This document shows, piece by piece, positions 14,899 to 26,963 of a DNA stretch of 64,000 nucleotides. Made by a program: the position numbers and the translations under genes. The first letter of the stretch is position 1. The number at the start of each line of letters is the position of its first letter. This DNA is from Arthrinium phaeospermum. Lineage: Eukaryota > Ascomycota > Sordariomycetes > Amphisphaeriales > Apiosporaceae. The notes below the pieces were generated by a model. It did no database searches, was not told where the DNA came from, and worked only from the letters and a program-made list of their open reading frames with translations. The stretch covers positions 124,001 through 188,000 of the forward strand of contig QYRS01000005.1 in NCBI GenBank assembly GCA_006503535.1, read 5' to 3'.

Positions 14899-15446
14899 TT
14901 TCTTCCCCTTTTTGGCTAAGTAACTAATGGGAGCAGCGGGGGGTGGAGATAGTATAGTGAAAGTCTTAGACGTGTTGAACATGATGGGTAGCAGGCTTGC
15001 GAGTTTAGTCAATACTGCTTTTATGGTATACCAGTATATCGATGGATGAGGTTTGTCGTACGACGTACAAATAAACCCGTCAACTTTGTCAGAGGTCGTG
15101 CATTTTGTCCGGGATGGCTAATCGTCGATGATGCATGTGACAATAGCAAGAACTGCTTGTCTGCAGAGAATGTGCCAAATCCACGTTCAAGTTGGTATCG
15201 GTGACTGGCACGAAGTTGGGGTAACGAAGGACCTGCTGCGCCATCGCGCTACTTAGGTGACTTGTTTGAATGGGTATTTTGCTATTGATGCAGCACAGTA
15301 AAGCCGAGGACCCATTTCCCTCTAGTCTACATGTAGAATTACACGCAACGCTCGGAAGAGGCCAATTCCGGGACATGACCTGTTCCACCCCTTTCCACCC
15401 ACCACAACACCAAATATCATCACGACCCAGGCGACAGCGACGTAGA

Positions 15447-16949
15447 TCAGATAGCCTTATAGTCCATAGTTCTAAGTTTGCGGCGGTAGCGTTAGCATTG
15501 GTTTACAGAAGATTTAAGGTCACGAAAGAGATGTAGGTCTGCTCGAGACACGCTGGTAGAAGAAGAGATTTCACTTACCCCTCCAACTTCTTGTTCTCTG
15601 CCATCTTTCTGACGGCCTTGTTGAAGTCGTCTTGGCTGATCGCGTCACGGTAGTCCTTGATAGCAAAGAGACCCCTGGATTATCATGTTAGTCAATGTCG
15701 AGTAGCAAGCAAACCAAGACAGTCGCAGTCAATGTGGGGGGCACTTACGCCTCAGTAACAACGTTTCGCAAGTCAGCGCCGTTCAGTCCATCGCTCATCT
15801 TGACCACGCTCTCGAAATCGATCTCGCCATCGGTAACGACGCTTTGGGCGTGAATCTTCAGAATCTCGAGACGGCCGACCTCGTTCGGCAGCGGGATCTC
15901 GATCTTTCGGTCCAGTCGCCCGGCACGGAGCAGCGCAGGGTCGAGTGTGTCGGGCCGGTTGGTGGCCATGATGATCTTGGTCTTGCCCAGGTAGTCGAAA
16001 CCGTCGAGCTGGTTCAGCAGCTCCATGAGCGTTCGCTGGATCTCTCTGTCGGCACTAGTTCCTTCGGAGAAACGACGTCCACCGATGGCGTCGATCTCGT
16101 CCATGAAGATGATGCAAGGTTCGTGCTCCTTGGCGTAGCCGAACATCTCTCGGATCAATCGGGCAGACTCTCCTATGTACTTGTCCACGATAGCTGAAGA
16201 AACGACTGCATGTCCGATGGTGATTAGTAGGGGCTCCCAGAGAATGGCAGTGGCAATAATGCATGCTTACCCTTCAAGAAGTTCGTCTCCAAACTGCTGG
16301 CCACAGCTCTGGCCAACAAGGTCTTGCCGGTTCCGGGAGGTCCGTAGAGTAAGACACCCTTGGGCGGCTTGATGCCCACTCTGAGGAAGAGCTCGGGGTT
16401 CTTCAAGGGAAGTTCGATGACTTCTCGTAGCTCGCGAATCTGATCGTTGAGGCCACCAATTCCGGCAAAGCTGACCTGGCCCGGGTCCTCCAGCGACATG
16501 TTGTAGACAAGAGGATCGACCTCTCTCGGCAGCATGCGCATGATTGTGAGAGTGGTCATGTCTAGCGCCACTCGGGTTCCCTGCTTCATCTTGGCCTTGT
16601 CGACCTTTGATCTGCACCCCACGACATATCGAGGGCCTGAAGACGCCTTCACGATAACTATTCGGAAGAAGAGTTTGTTGTCAGCAAATAGTTATGTGGT
16701 AATTGGGACAATGAAGCACGAAGCGCAATATGGCTTACATCTCTCCTCGTCCAGTTGCTTGAGCACCTCGCCTATTATTTGTCCCACACTCTGCAGCGCC
16801 TTGATGTTGTCTTCGGTCTGGTCGTAGTCCTTAGCGAGGCCCTTGATCTCCAACCGCAGGGCCTTCAGCTTGGCTTCCCATTCTCTCGACTCGATAAGCT
16901 TGTTCCGGAGGGCCTGCAGCGCGTGATCACGCTCTTGGTCGGACGCCAT
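15447..16949 (-). CDS. RPT4: 26S proteasome regulatory ATPase subunit Rpt4
   Basis: One of the six AAA ATPases of the proteasome 19S base, which unfold substrates and open the 20S gate. Five exons, read downward: 16739-16949, 16271-16657, 15749-16205, 15579-15674 and 15447-15471, giving 391 residues. Residues 1-70 form the coiled-coil N-terminus. The OB region starts near [14 protein letters not shown]. Walker A GPPGTGKT lies near residue 180, Walker [10 protein letters not shown] near 240, and the second region of homology ([27 protein letters not shown]) follows. The subunit choice rests on the Rpt4-like strings YNMSLEDPG and [13 protein letters not shown] and on a tail GTMDYKAI resembling yeast Rpt4 GTIEYQKL. 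The last intron (15472-15578) has a clear GCTAAC branch site. The gene diverges from the HCNGP-like gene across 443 bp. Confidence 0.95.
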
Positions 16950-17392
16950 GACGTATTGCGGTCGGTCTGAATCGTGTTCGTGTGGGAAGACTGCAGATTA
17001 AAAATTGGCTGCGGTTGTCTCGGTTGTGGTAGTCGAAAACTGGGCGCAAAGATGTATGGGAGATGGAGATGGTGGAGGTCGATGACAAGGTAGGCGTGTA
17101 GATGGGCGTCGTTTGAAGAAGCTCCAGATCGGAGCTCGATGATGAGGCTGGCCCGAATGATGCAGCTCCAGTTGCCTGGCCTCTGGCTCTTGTGGGTGCA
17201 GGGGCCAGCTGACTAACATTCGGCGCTAACGGGTGGGTTACCTAATTCATTGATTCGTGAACCTTGTATTCGACGCGACCTTTCACTTGTACCTACCTCA
17301 CTTACCTCAGCAATAAGATCACCACGAAACAATAACCTACCTGGTTTTGGCTGAGGGTACCAATCTGAGCTTCAGTCCTGTTTTCTCTAAAG
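16950..17392. promoter_or_regulatory. shared divergent promoter of RPT4 and HCNGP-like gene
   Basis: 443 bp separate the two divergent start codons, so both promoters must fit here or overlap. I looked for the yeast proteasome-associated element GGTGGCAAA on both strands and do not see it. A pyrimidine-rich segment (17270-17390) precedes the plus-strand start. The assignment rests on position only. Confidence 0.5.
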
Positions 17393-18324
17393 ATGGCTGG
17401 CTTGGTTGCATACGGCAGTAGCGATGAGGAAGACGAAGTCGAAGTTCCCCAGCCGCCAGCTGCTTCAAAGGTAAGAGCCCACTAAGGCAAACGCGAGAGT
17501 ACCTTTCATGAACAGAACAGCGGGCAGCACTGATTGTTTCTGAGGCCAGCCACTGAAATCGCCCCCAAAAGCTACCGTCGAGCCCAATGTTACATCAGGT
17601 AATTTACAAAACTTCACCATCATCGCCCCAAACATGAGAATAGGTTGCTGAAGTACTCGCAGGTACAACCCCTAAAGCTGAGCCAGCCGCTCAACCTGCG
17701 CTGGCCGAGCCGTCTGGCGTGATAGGGCCTATGCCGCAGCAGGGAGACGCCAACCCCGGCTTTCCGCCTCTGGAAGATGCTCCCATTGAAGAGGAGGAGG
17801 CCGCCCTGGTACTGCCCCCGGGCTCTCCCTACTCCGCGAGCCGGGCGCTGCTGCGAAACCTCACGCTGCCGCGGGTGCCCAACATGGACATCCCGCCCTC
17901 GCCGCCGGGCTCGCCGCCCCCCGGGATCAACAAGAAATTCGAGCAGTTCCTCGAGCTCAAGAAGAACGGCGTGCACTTCAACTCCAAGATCGCGCAGTCC
18001 TCGGCACTCAAGAACCCCGGCTTGATGGACAAGCTCATGAACTTCGTCGAGATCGACCACAGGGGCCAGTACCAGACGACTCTAGGGGCGGACTTGTGGG
18101 ACCCTGCCGCCTTCCCGCGAGAAGCGTACAGGGAAGGGCTCCGGCAGAGCCAGCTGGACATAGGGCAGGCGCGGGCGCGGAAACAAGGAGCCCCGGTGGA
18201 GTTTGTTGCGGCGTCTCGGGGAAGTCGAGAGACGACGCCGGTGCAGAAGGGGACCGATGGCCAGAAGCAAACTGCCGGCGCCGCATCTAATCCAAATAAG
18301 AGAAAGACGCGATTCGATACCTAA
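17393..18324 (+). CDS. HCNGP/SAP30BP-like nuclear protein
   Basis: Three exons (17393-17470, 17550-17598, 17663-18324) giving 262 residues. The start MAGLVAYGSSDEEDE is the acidic N-terminus typical of the HCNGP-like family (human SAP30-binding protein, a transcription and splicing-linked nuclear factor). The conserved core lies at about residues 115-200: a PPSPPGSPPPGINKKFEQFL block, then LKKNGVHFNSKIAQSSALKNP and the DLWDPAAFPREAY segment. The C-terminus is polar and basic, ending in NPNKRKTRFDT. Phases agree at both introns. Its stop lies 111 bp from the converging stop of FCY1, so the two 3' UTRs probably overlap. The family is recognised from motifs; the fungal function is not established here. 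Confidence 0.9.
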
Positions 18325-18435
18325 CAGTGAGCAGAACTCGAGCTCATTGTTGCTACACACATGCCCGCATTATACCAAAGAATCCGTGGCTTAATTGCTA
18401 CCAATGTTATAGTTTGTACAAATTTTACTAAAGCT

Positions 18436-19255
18436 CTACGCCGAAGGACGCTTGATGCCTTCTTTCGAGTACACTCGTTCTTCGACACCAATATCCTCGT
18501 TCCTGTACACACACGAGACACACCTGTTAGCGACATGGAACCATAATCAAATGCAACAAGGGAGCTGGATGAGTGTAGGCCTTACCAAACGTCGGGCTTC
18601 TCTTCGATGAACTTCTCCATCAATCCGCGGCAGGCCTCGTCATCTAAAACAACGACCTCGACGCCCCGCTGCTTCAAGTACCCATCTCCACCAAGGAACG
18701 TCTTGTTCTCGCCAATAACGACGCGTGAAATGTCGTAGAGAAGACAGGCCCCGGTACCTAGAATGTTTGGATCAGAATTCCTCCGTTTCTATTTGGTAAT
18801 TTCTCAGTACAGCAGAGGGCAGGACTTACACATATCGCACGGTGACAGAGTCGTATACATAGTGGCCCCCTTGTACGATGAGGCCGGCAGCCGCCCAGCG
18901 TTCTGGAGTGCCGATGTCTCACCCTGCACAGTAGCGTGTTGCATACGGTTAGCAAGCTCTCATATTACCGAGAGGATTGCGGTGCATCCAATAGGGCATG
19001 CTCACGTGTAGAATCGGGTTTCCGAGCTGCATCCGCATGTTGTGACCGCGGCCAAGGACTGTACCATCTGCAGCAATCAGAGCCGCACCAATCTAGAGAA
19101 TTAAATTATTAGCCCTTACGTTATTCTCGAAGCATAATTCCCTACACTAGATTATTCGGCAGGGTGAACTTGGGGAAACGGACCGGGATGCCACCCTCAT
19201 CATACGAAATCTTTGCCTCCTCAAAGGCGATAGCGAGCCCCTTAGCGTCATCCAT
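18436..19255 (-). CDS. FCY1: cytosine deaminase
   Basis: Zinc enzyme that deaminates cytosine to uracil in pyrimidine salvage; cytosolic. Five exons, read downward: 19184-19255, 19006-19092, 18830-18923, 18586-18757 and 18436-18502, giving 163 residues against 158 in yeast Fcy1. Zinc and catalytic residues are visible: HGE (His ligand and proton-shuttle Glu, split by the second intron) and SPCDMC (two Cys ligands). Other Fcy1-like strings are EGGIP, GRGHNMR, YTTLSPCDMCTG and RGVEVVVLDD. The first intron uses an unusual donor, GTCCGT. A downstream GTGTAG donor would keep frame but add 11 residues inside the conserved EGGIP-IGAAL stretch, so I prefer GTCCGT. The other introns are standard. Confidence 0.93.
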
Positions 19256-19890
19256 ACTTGTCGGTCTTGTACTGATCGCGTAGTATATCAACAAAGATTT
19301 GATTTGATTTTTCTGTCAAGAAAACAAGGTAATGCAAAGCCTGAGGGGCAAACTGGTATTCGTATTTAATCACATTCATGTTTTGTATCGCCTCGGCTCC
19401 GCTCCTATATCGCCGGGCTTTATCAGTAACTGATAAGGTATGCATTCGCTCATGAAGAGCCGGCAACTTCTGATGGAGATGCCCCACCACCCTCCCTCAT
19501 TGGCCCGCTCCATCTTACAGGGGCGAAAACACATGGGCGGACGGATGCCAAATTCAACATCACGGATTGCGAGGGGGGGAAAGCTAATATCAACAAAGCT
19601 CTTCGCTTCATTTTGTCTATTCGAGGTTTGATGGTTTTCATCTATACCCGTACTCATTGAGAGAACCCGAGGAGCGTGGCACCAACAGGACGCTTTCATC
19701 AGACCGGAATCCTATCATCTATTTGTACAATGCATACAAGCCAACCGCCCCAACAACGCTGAATAATACCAATATGCTAACCGGGCTTTCACCCGTACTC
19801 CGTCCGTAATTGCCTTTAGACGCCCATTCCAAAGCACATCGCTTGAAAAAATACCCATGCGACCCAGTATTCGACGTTGAAAATGCTCTA
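19256..19890. other. intergenic between FCY1 and SNT2
   Basis: 635 bp containing the FCY1 promoter and the SNT2 3' end, both genes being on the minus strand. Open frames of about 80-107 codons occur but lack family resemblance and overlap in different frames. Nothing else is seen. Confidence 0.55.
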
Positions 19891-22800
19891 TCACGAAAGG
19901 AGATTGCGCAGAGAAGGACTTGCGCTAGCCCCACTGGCCGCACGCCCATCGGTCGGCCGCGGCGGGTTCACGTTTGATATGCTTGGTTCGCGGCTCATCG
20001 GCAAGCCGTCTCGCACAACAGGCGGACTTCCATGAGGAGTTGAAAACGGCGATCGGTGACCCAGCAGTCCCGCCGAAAAAGAGTGGTCGCCAGCTCTCGG
20101 TGGGGGACCGCCATTGGTAAGGTTGTGCAACGAGTGGTGTGTGGGATGGTGGTAAGCAGGAAGATAAGGCGACGGGCCGTTCGGTACGGGAGGCGCTCGT
20201 CGAGGTGGCGAAGGTGGCATACCGTTGGCCATAGGTTGGTTGATCATAGTATGGTGAAGAGATGGGGGCCCTGGGTGGTGCGAGATGGGTGCAATCGGTG
20301 GCGGGCGGAGGTCGCGGAGATGATTTGCATGCATCCCACCGTGGCTCCCAGGACCGCCGTTCATTTGGTGTGTTGGCGGCGAGTGCTGTGTTGCGGTACG
20401 ATGCCAGTCGCTGTACGATGTAGCGGCTGGGGGCGGGTGGGGGTAGTGATGCTGCTGCTGCTGCTGGGGCGGCGGCGGCGGCGGCGGCTGGGTGATCGGG
20501 GCAGCCATAGGACTGGGCGCGACATTGACTGGTGGCGGCGCAGGCGGTACAACCGAAGGAGCTTGCATGGGAGGCGGTGCCACTGGAGGTGCGACCGGCG
20601 CAAGGGCTGCCCAAGGACGCGGCTCATAAGCATCAGCTGGGGGATACTGGGCTACAGCCGCCGCCGCCGGAGGACTTGTCAGGGCCGCAGCAAGTGCTGG
20701 TGGTGCTCTCACGGGGTCCATCTGCGGCGGTACTACAACCTCTTCTGGGGGAGTCGGTACGTGAGGGCTAGGCTTTCGACCAGCCTTTTTACACTTGTGG
20801 CATTGGAAAGTTCGTTGATCGACAAACTTCTGCGCCTCGGTGCCCAAAGAACCGTAGTGACCATTGGCCAATGCCTTCTCGTGCACCTTGTCAATAGGCC
20901 ACCATTTCGGGCTGATGTCGACACCACAGGTAATGCAGACTTTGTCGCCCTTGGGGCGATCTGCGTATGACGGTTTGTAGCTTCCGTCATAGCTCGAAAT
21001 CATCTCGAGGAGCTTGGCCTTTCTGACCGTGCCAGTCAGGGTCTCATCGGCCTGTTTGAAGTTTTGCACGAAAAGCTGGAGAGCATTAAGTGCCGAAGAG
21101 TCGGCGTTGCCGTCCCCTTCTTGATTGACCGCATCGTGCATGCGATGGACCACTGTCTTGACTGGGACGTGTTCTTTGCACCAGACTGCTGCCGACATTG
21201 AGCCTGTCTCGCCATTGATGTTGACAATGGTGGCTTGGTCGCGGCGCGAGCCCTTAACCGGAGACACCTCGAAGCCTAGGAGATAGCCGGCTTGCCGAGC
21301 GCACTCAACATGGAGGGGGGCTTTGCAGTGATGGCAATGCACACATGCACCACCCTTGGTATTGCAGATCCTGCATACTTCATTATACCTGCTGCGCAAT
21401 ATCAGCGGGATGCCCTCGGCGGGACTCAATGCCTTGGGGTTGCCGAATCGGACTTCCGGTGCCCACACCGCACAAGAGACATGAACCCAGTTGTTGTCCG
21501 CAGTACGTTTGAGCGGCTCCCTGGGATTCAGAGGCCGGTTCTGCTCCTCTTGCTTTTTGTGATAGTAGTCTGCGGCCTTCTGCGCAGCTTCACGCTCTTG
21601 ACGGTCCTTTTCTCGCTCTTTTTCGTTCTTTTTCTTATGTGTGTTCTTTGGCGGTTCTACGAAATCGTGTTCGGTAGACTCCACTGGGCATAACAGACAT
21701 TTGTAATCCTGAGAGAGAGAGAGAGTTAGTATCGTTGGGCCGTCTGGGAGTCCGGTATCGTTGTTACTTACGAGTGAGACCTGGGGATTCTTATCGTTCT
21801 GGCACGTATCGCAGGTCCACTTTCCAGACTGCCGGTTGTCGACAACGCCGTAGCATTTCCGATGAACACTCAGGCGACACTCCTTGCATGCCAGAAGCTG
21901 TTGGTCTCCTGCAGGATCCAGCTGCCCACATACGGCACAGGGCAAAGTTCGGGGCTTCGGAATCTCCGGGACTGGAGGAGGCGCCGGTTTTTCGACCGCC
22001 ACTTTCTCCTTCTTCTTGGGCACGACAACACCAGACATACTGCCGGAGTCGGAGGCATTGAGCTCTGCCTCTTTATCTGCAAGGGTCTTGAGTTTCTTCC
22101 GCGGTGGGGGCTCCACGGTGCTGTTTGGTGGAGGAGCAGACGCACTCGGCGTGGCCGACGCACTAGGCGTGCTGTAGACCGTGGCACTCATCATCTCGTT
22201 GGCTGTAGCCAGCTCCTTTAGGAGCTCTTCGTCTACGCGTCGTTTCCATGCTCGGCCGCCAGCGTTTTGCACCTTCTTTGCCAACTCTTCCATGTCTTCC
22301 CATTGGATCGCGTAACGCCGCCAGAGTTCGGCACAGCGGCGGCAGAGGGCAACGATGTACTGTGCGCCCTTGTCTTTGTTCTTACCGGTGCCCTCGGTGA
22401 CCATAGCTTGGGTCACATTGGGCGCCCTCCGCCATTGCCTCGAAGCCTTTGTCGTACAGAACTTGCACATGAAGTTTCGCTTGCGGTCTATAGCCTTTTC
22501 GGTATCGAAAGCCGAGTCGTCCTGATCGTCGGCCACATCATCTTGGAGCTTGCTGGCGGTGGCTTCGGCCTTCCTAAGTTCCTTCTTGCCTTTCCTCCCT
22601 GAGTAGTTGCCCCATATTTGTTTGCCTTTGGCGGTCTTTTTCCAAGTATAATAGAACCGGACGATATCTTTGTGCTTGACGGTCTTGACATGTCGTGTAA
22701 CATAGAGGAGCTCAGATCCGAACTTGCCAACAGCCTCTTCGAACTTCTTGAGCTCCGTGGCACTCAGCTGGGGCTCTTTGAATGCCGCATGGTCCGTCTT

Positions 22801-25141
22801 CTTGACCGCTTCAAGGGCCTTGGTGGGATCAAATTGGGCCCTGAACAGCTCGTCACGTGCCACGTCCTGGAGATTAGTAGAGTGATTGGGGAGATCCAAA
22901 GACGTCGCCAAAGCATCGGCGCTGGCCATGTACTTATCGATCTCCTGCGGCGTGATTGATGCGCCGCACTCCTCTGCCGGTTTATACAGCAGCTGCGCCG
23001 TGTTGTTCGGGTCGTCGTTATCATAGTCCTCGCCACGTGCGACGTAGCCTGCAGGCTCGTCCTGTACCCACTTCGGTCGCTTTTCCCGGGCCAGTTTGTC
23101 CGCTTCGATGGCGGCAAGGACTTCCTTCGAATGCTTGCCGTCTTTCCTGTTGCCCTTCTTGATCTCAAGGGGCTTGACGAGCCTCACGGGACGGCCGTAC
23201 CATGGCAGAACATTGGCCTGGTGTTTGGGGCCTTGGCGGGACCCGGCTCTGGGATAAATGCGGTCATCATAATCGAGGGCGTCTTCGGGCTTGCAATGGA
23301 TTCCCAGGTATCGATATGGCCACAGACTTGCGTGGTACATTTGCTCCGCCGTAGCCGGCTGATGGGTATCGTCAATGGCGTCGGCGGGGCTGGTGCCGTT
23401 GGTGTTGGCGCCATGGTCGTCGTCCTCCTCGTCCCAGTACTCTTCCTCTTCAGCTTCGGGATGTGGGTCCAGAAGGCTTGGCGTGTTCCGTGCTTCCAGC
23501 TTCCTTTCCTGGGCGCGACTACAGGCTGCACAGGCCCACGCAAATCCACGCGACGGCTTCTTCAAGAGAGGCGGCCTCACGCAATTCATATGATACGTCT
23601 GCTGGCATACTGCGCAATCCACGGAATCGTTGCTGTGGGCGCATGAGTTAAATCCGGGCAATTGAGCTGGGGGGCGAGGGGAGGTCATAGGCTTAGCTGG
23701 TCAACTTACTTGGCACAATAACCACTACATCGCTTACAGAGTTTGACGGCACTGGTAAACTCTTTGGAGCGGCCCTGCTCTACCAAGATGTACTTCCATC
23801 GCTCATCCAGTACCTTCTTGACTTTGCTCGGGACATTGACGATTTGCGAGCAGGGGATGACATCGTAGTTCTTTTGGATGTAGCGGTCGTACAGCTTTTC
23901 AAACCAGAAGCAGTCGGGGATTTTTCGGTATGCGTCCATGCTCTCGATTTCGGCTTTATGGCGGATCTCACACTTGCCGCGCAGCGCCGTCAAAGGGCTA
24001 ATGTCTGAATGCATGGTTGCAAAAACAAGTCGCGTGTCGTTTACCTTCTTGCCAATGTCCTTGGGCCGGTAGTACCAATTAATCCGCAACGCGTCGACCG
24101 GCTTCGAGCTGTCATTTTGCATGTGCAGGAATTCCATGATGCGACCCAGGTAATAGGGCTCCCCAGGTGGTTCGCATACAAGATAGACGTGATCTAATGG
24201 ATTGTGTCAGCATCACCACCCCAGCCAAACGTGATGCACCGTCGGAAGCGTGAGGTCCTACCATTGTGTTGTAATACAGTCCCATCATCTGCGACCATCT
24301 TTCCATCCTTTGGCTTTGCGCCACAATTCTCAAAGCTTAACATATTTGTCTCCCGGAAACCTGCGCCGGTACCACCAGAGGCAGCGGTTGCGGCAGCCGC
24401 TGCGCTGGCCGTGCCCCTTCTTGTGCTCGCGGTAGCTGTAGACGCATTGGAGCCCTGCGTGGTAGTAGCGGTCGCGTGTGCACTTGCGCCATTCGTAGTA
24501 GATTGAGTTGCAGCTTTGCGCTTCTTAGACGAAGATGACGATGCACTGGAAGGCGTGGCATTGGCAGAGCTGACAGCTGCTGATTGATGGTCCTTGGTGG
24601 CGGTGGTGCTCGGCTTGCCGTCATCCGTGGAGGTGGTGGAAGCGGCGGTGGTGACGGTGGTGGTGGTGGTAGTAGTGGTGGTGCCTTTGCGAGAAGTGGG
24701 AATGCTGGTTCGTGGAGTATCCGCGTTGCCATTTGCCGAATTGCCCGCTTGCCGTGACGACTTCTTGGGTTCCTCTTCCTTCTTCTCATGCACGGCATCA
24801 AACATTTCCATGTCCGCGTCTTTGTCCTCGGCGTAGTTGGGGCGTGCCTGGCCACGGTTCCTCGAGCGCGTGCCGTAGGGCGAGGGCTGTGACGAGGAGG
24901 ACATGATGTCTTTGGTCGCCGAATTGGCTCCCGCAGTGGCCGTGGGTTTACTCATCGGCTGCGGGGCGGCGACATGCTCCGGCGTGGCATCATTTGTTGG
25001 TGGTTGTGCGGTTGGAGAGTGGGTGGTGTTGTGGGAGGAAGAGTTATTATGGGAGCCAGAGTCCGGGGTGGCCTTCGTAGAGGATGACGCAGGATTTGGC
25101 TGATCCTGGGTACTGCTCACGCTTTGGGACTTTGGCGCCAT
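19891..25141 (-). CDS. SNT2: SNT2-like BAH/PHD/ELM2/SANT chromatin protein
   Basis: Four exons, read downward: 24262-25141, 23710-24193, 21772-23632 and 19891-21708, giving 1680 residues. Domain order matches yeast Snt2, a chromatin reader linked to Rpd3 deacetylase and stress response: a low-complexity Ser/Thr/Ala N-terminus (1-290), a BAH domain beginning DHVYLVCEPPGEPYYLG, PHD finger 1 spanning the second intron (CKRCSGYC to ACAAC), an ELM2-like region, a SANT domain (ELKKFEEAVGKFG to FYYTWKKT), a GATA-like Cys pair set (CKFC, CRRC), PHD 2 (CAVCGQ to CDTC), and an extended PHD (NWVHVSCAVW, CRICNTKGGACVHC). The last 350 residues are Pro/His/Gln-rich. The third intron (21709-21771) is 63 bp, stop-free and in frame but has a perfect donor, a TACTAAC branch site and a CT-rich acceptor, so I splice it. 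No lesions are seen. Confidence 0.93.
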
Positions 25142-26928
25142 GTCGAGATATCTAGAGGTGGCGCATACAAATCGGCGTGGTGCAACACCGAAAACTTACA
25201 GTGTCATGTGGGGGACCCAAGTCGACGAGAAGCAAAAGCCATGAATTCTATTAGGAAGCGGCCTCTACATGCATTCCAATACTTCAAGACCTGGGCTGTC
25301 CTGGATTCACGACAAGCATGAGCTGGCTAGCTGCGAGTGACCGTTTCAAGGGTCGATTCCGAGGATGAGTTAGCAATCCAATGCCGGTCTCATAAAAACT
25401 GCCAGCCAAAAAAGCCAAGGTATGCCGAGAGCAAGGGCGTTGGGGGGGTGTCGTCTTTAAAAGCGACGGGATGGGAAGGACGACGGGGGTGGGAGAGGGA
25501 GAGAAAATAGTTTGATATAGAGTTAATGTCTGGGTCTCCCTGGACGAAGAATGACCAGGTTCATCCGGATGGTAGAGGGAGAGAGAGAAGAAAGGGTGGG
25601 AAATGGGTGTGTGATAGAAGGGAGGGAAGAAGTGGATTATGGACGTATATGTTCGAGAAAACTAAAGTCATATAGATGGATGGATGTATGGATGGATGGA
25701 TGGATAACCCAGCCCAGGGCAAGAAAGAGAGAGACTGGAGAGAGCGCAGACAGAGAGAGCGCGCGCGCGAGGTTTAAGGCCGACGGGACATGTAAGGTCA
25801 GGTCAGGTAAAAAAGTATTAAAAGGTAGGCAAAGTCAAGCAGCCTGGCATGGCATGGCATGGCATTTCGGTCTGTCCAGTCCTGTCTCGTCTGTCTGGCT
25901 GGCTGGTCTGAACGTGGAAAGGCAAGGGCAAAAAAGAGAGGCAGACTAATAAGATACATGGCCAGATGTACCCGGAGCATGCTAGTAATGCAAGTGTACC
26001 GTCGAGCGGCTCCACAAGTTAAGTTAATGTTAGAAAAGGGTCTAGTCTCCCATTGTCTGCCCAGGTTCAATTTTTGGTAACAAGCCCAATTCTAGCCCCA
26101 TGTCTCTCTTCTCACTCTTATTACTCCCTCTTGCTCGCACACACCACACACGCCCGCTCACCTCAATCTCGGCCAGTCCAGTCTCCAACATGCCTCCAGA
26201 CCTTTCATTCATCACGGACGCTCGCTGTTCGGCATCTACAGCGACAACGCAGATTTGTATGTGCTTGTGCAGATGTAGGAGTAGTATATGTGAGAAATAT
26301 ATATAGAGTTGCCCAAAGGGGCGGCTTCCTATGCATGCAGGTTAGGTAGGGTTCATTGATACCATTGAACCCGTATCAAATACTTGGGGCTCTTGGAGTT
26401 CACGTCGGATATCCCAGCTCTGCCTGTCCATTCAATGAGAAAATGGCCACATCAAGTATACACGGGATCATGGATGCCACATACCCTGCTTCCGGGGCTG
26501 GGACTGGAGCCGACGTGTATCGTGGGAATCACACGATGGAATGATGCCTTGGACCTCACATCCATAGCCGCATCTGTAAAGGTTGACTCGCCTACCTGGT
26601 CCTTACAGCTTGGCACTCCAAACCCCCTCCGGCTAGTAGAAGGTACAGGGAGGGCCAGTGCCTCATTGTACATTACATATATATAAGCCCCCGTTGGACG
26701 GAGTCCCATGCTGGTGGGAAATCTCACGTACTGGCATCCACCGACACAGAATAGTGGCGTATCTGCCTGCTGAGCTGACTGAACTGGCAAGCTGGCAAAG
26801 AAGTGATAGCAAACCGCAGTGCTCTTGATTGGGGCGATAGCGTCGCTTTCTAGTGGCCAGGCGGTTCGAAGCCGGGTCAACATCCTATGTACATACATAC
26901 ATACATACCTACATAATATGGCAAAGGA

Positions 26929-26930
<2 letters not shown>

Positions 26931-26960
<30 letters not shown>
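26931..26960. repeat. (TGC)10 trinucleotide repeat
   Basis: Ten uninterrupted TGC units (CTG/CAG class) in a region without a supported gene; a likely length-polymorphic microsatellite. A CATA run lies about 25 bp upstream. Confidence 0.95.

Positions 26961-26963
<3 letters not shown>

Larger units (their letters stand above)
11476..15446. other. gene-poor region between GFA1 and RPT4
   Basis: Nearly 4 kb without a supportable gene. The first 600 bp are probably the GFA1 promoter and leader (T/C-rich). It contains a TGCTAC hexamer microsatellite (12195-12242), a short CAA run near 12799-12817, an AT-rich patch (about 14260-14470) and a long inverted repeat (14729-14898). Open frames are short and without family resemblance. 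The final part is the 3' flank of RPT4. Confidence 0.55.

Noticed and set aside
26860..26885. GGTTCGAAGCC, a tRNA B-box-like string
   Set aside because: No A box at the right distance and the flanking bases do not form a tRNA T stem or acceptor stem.
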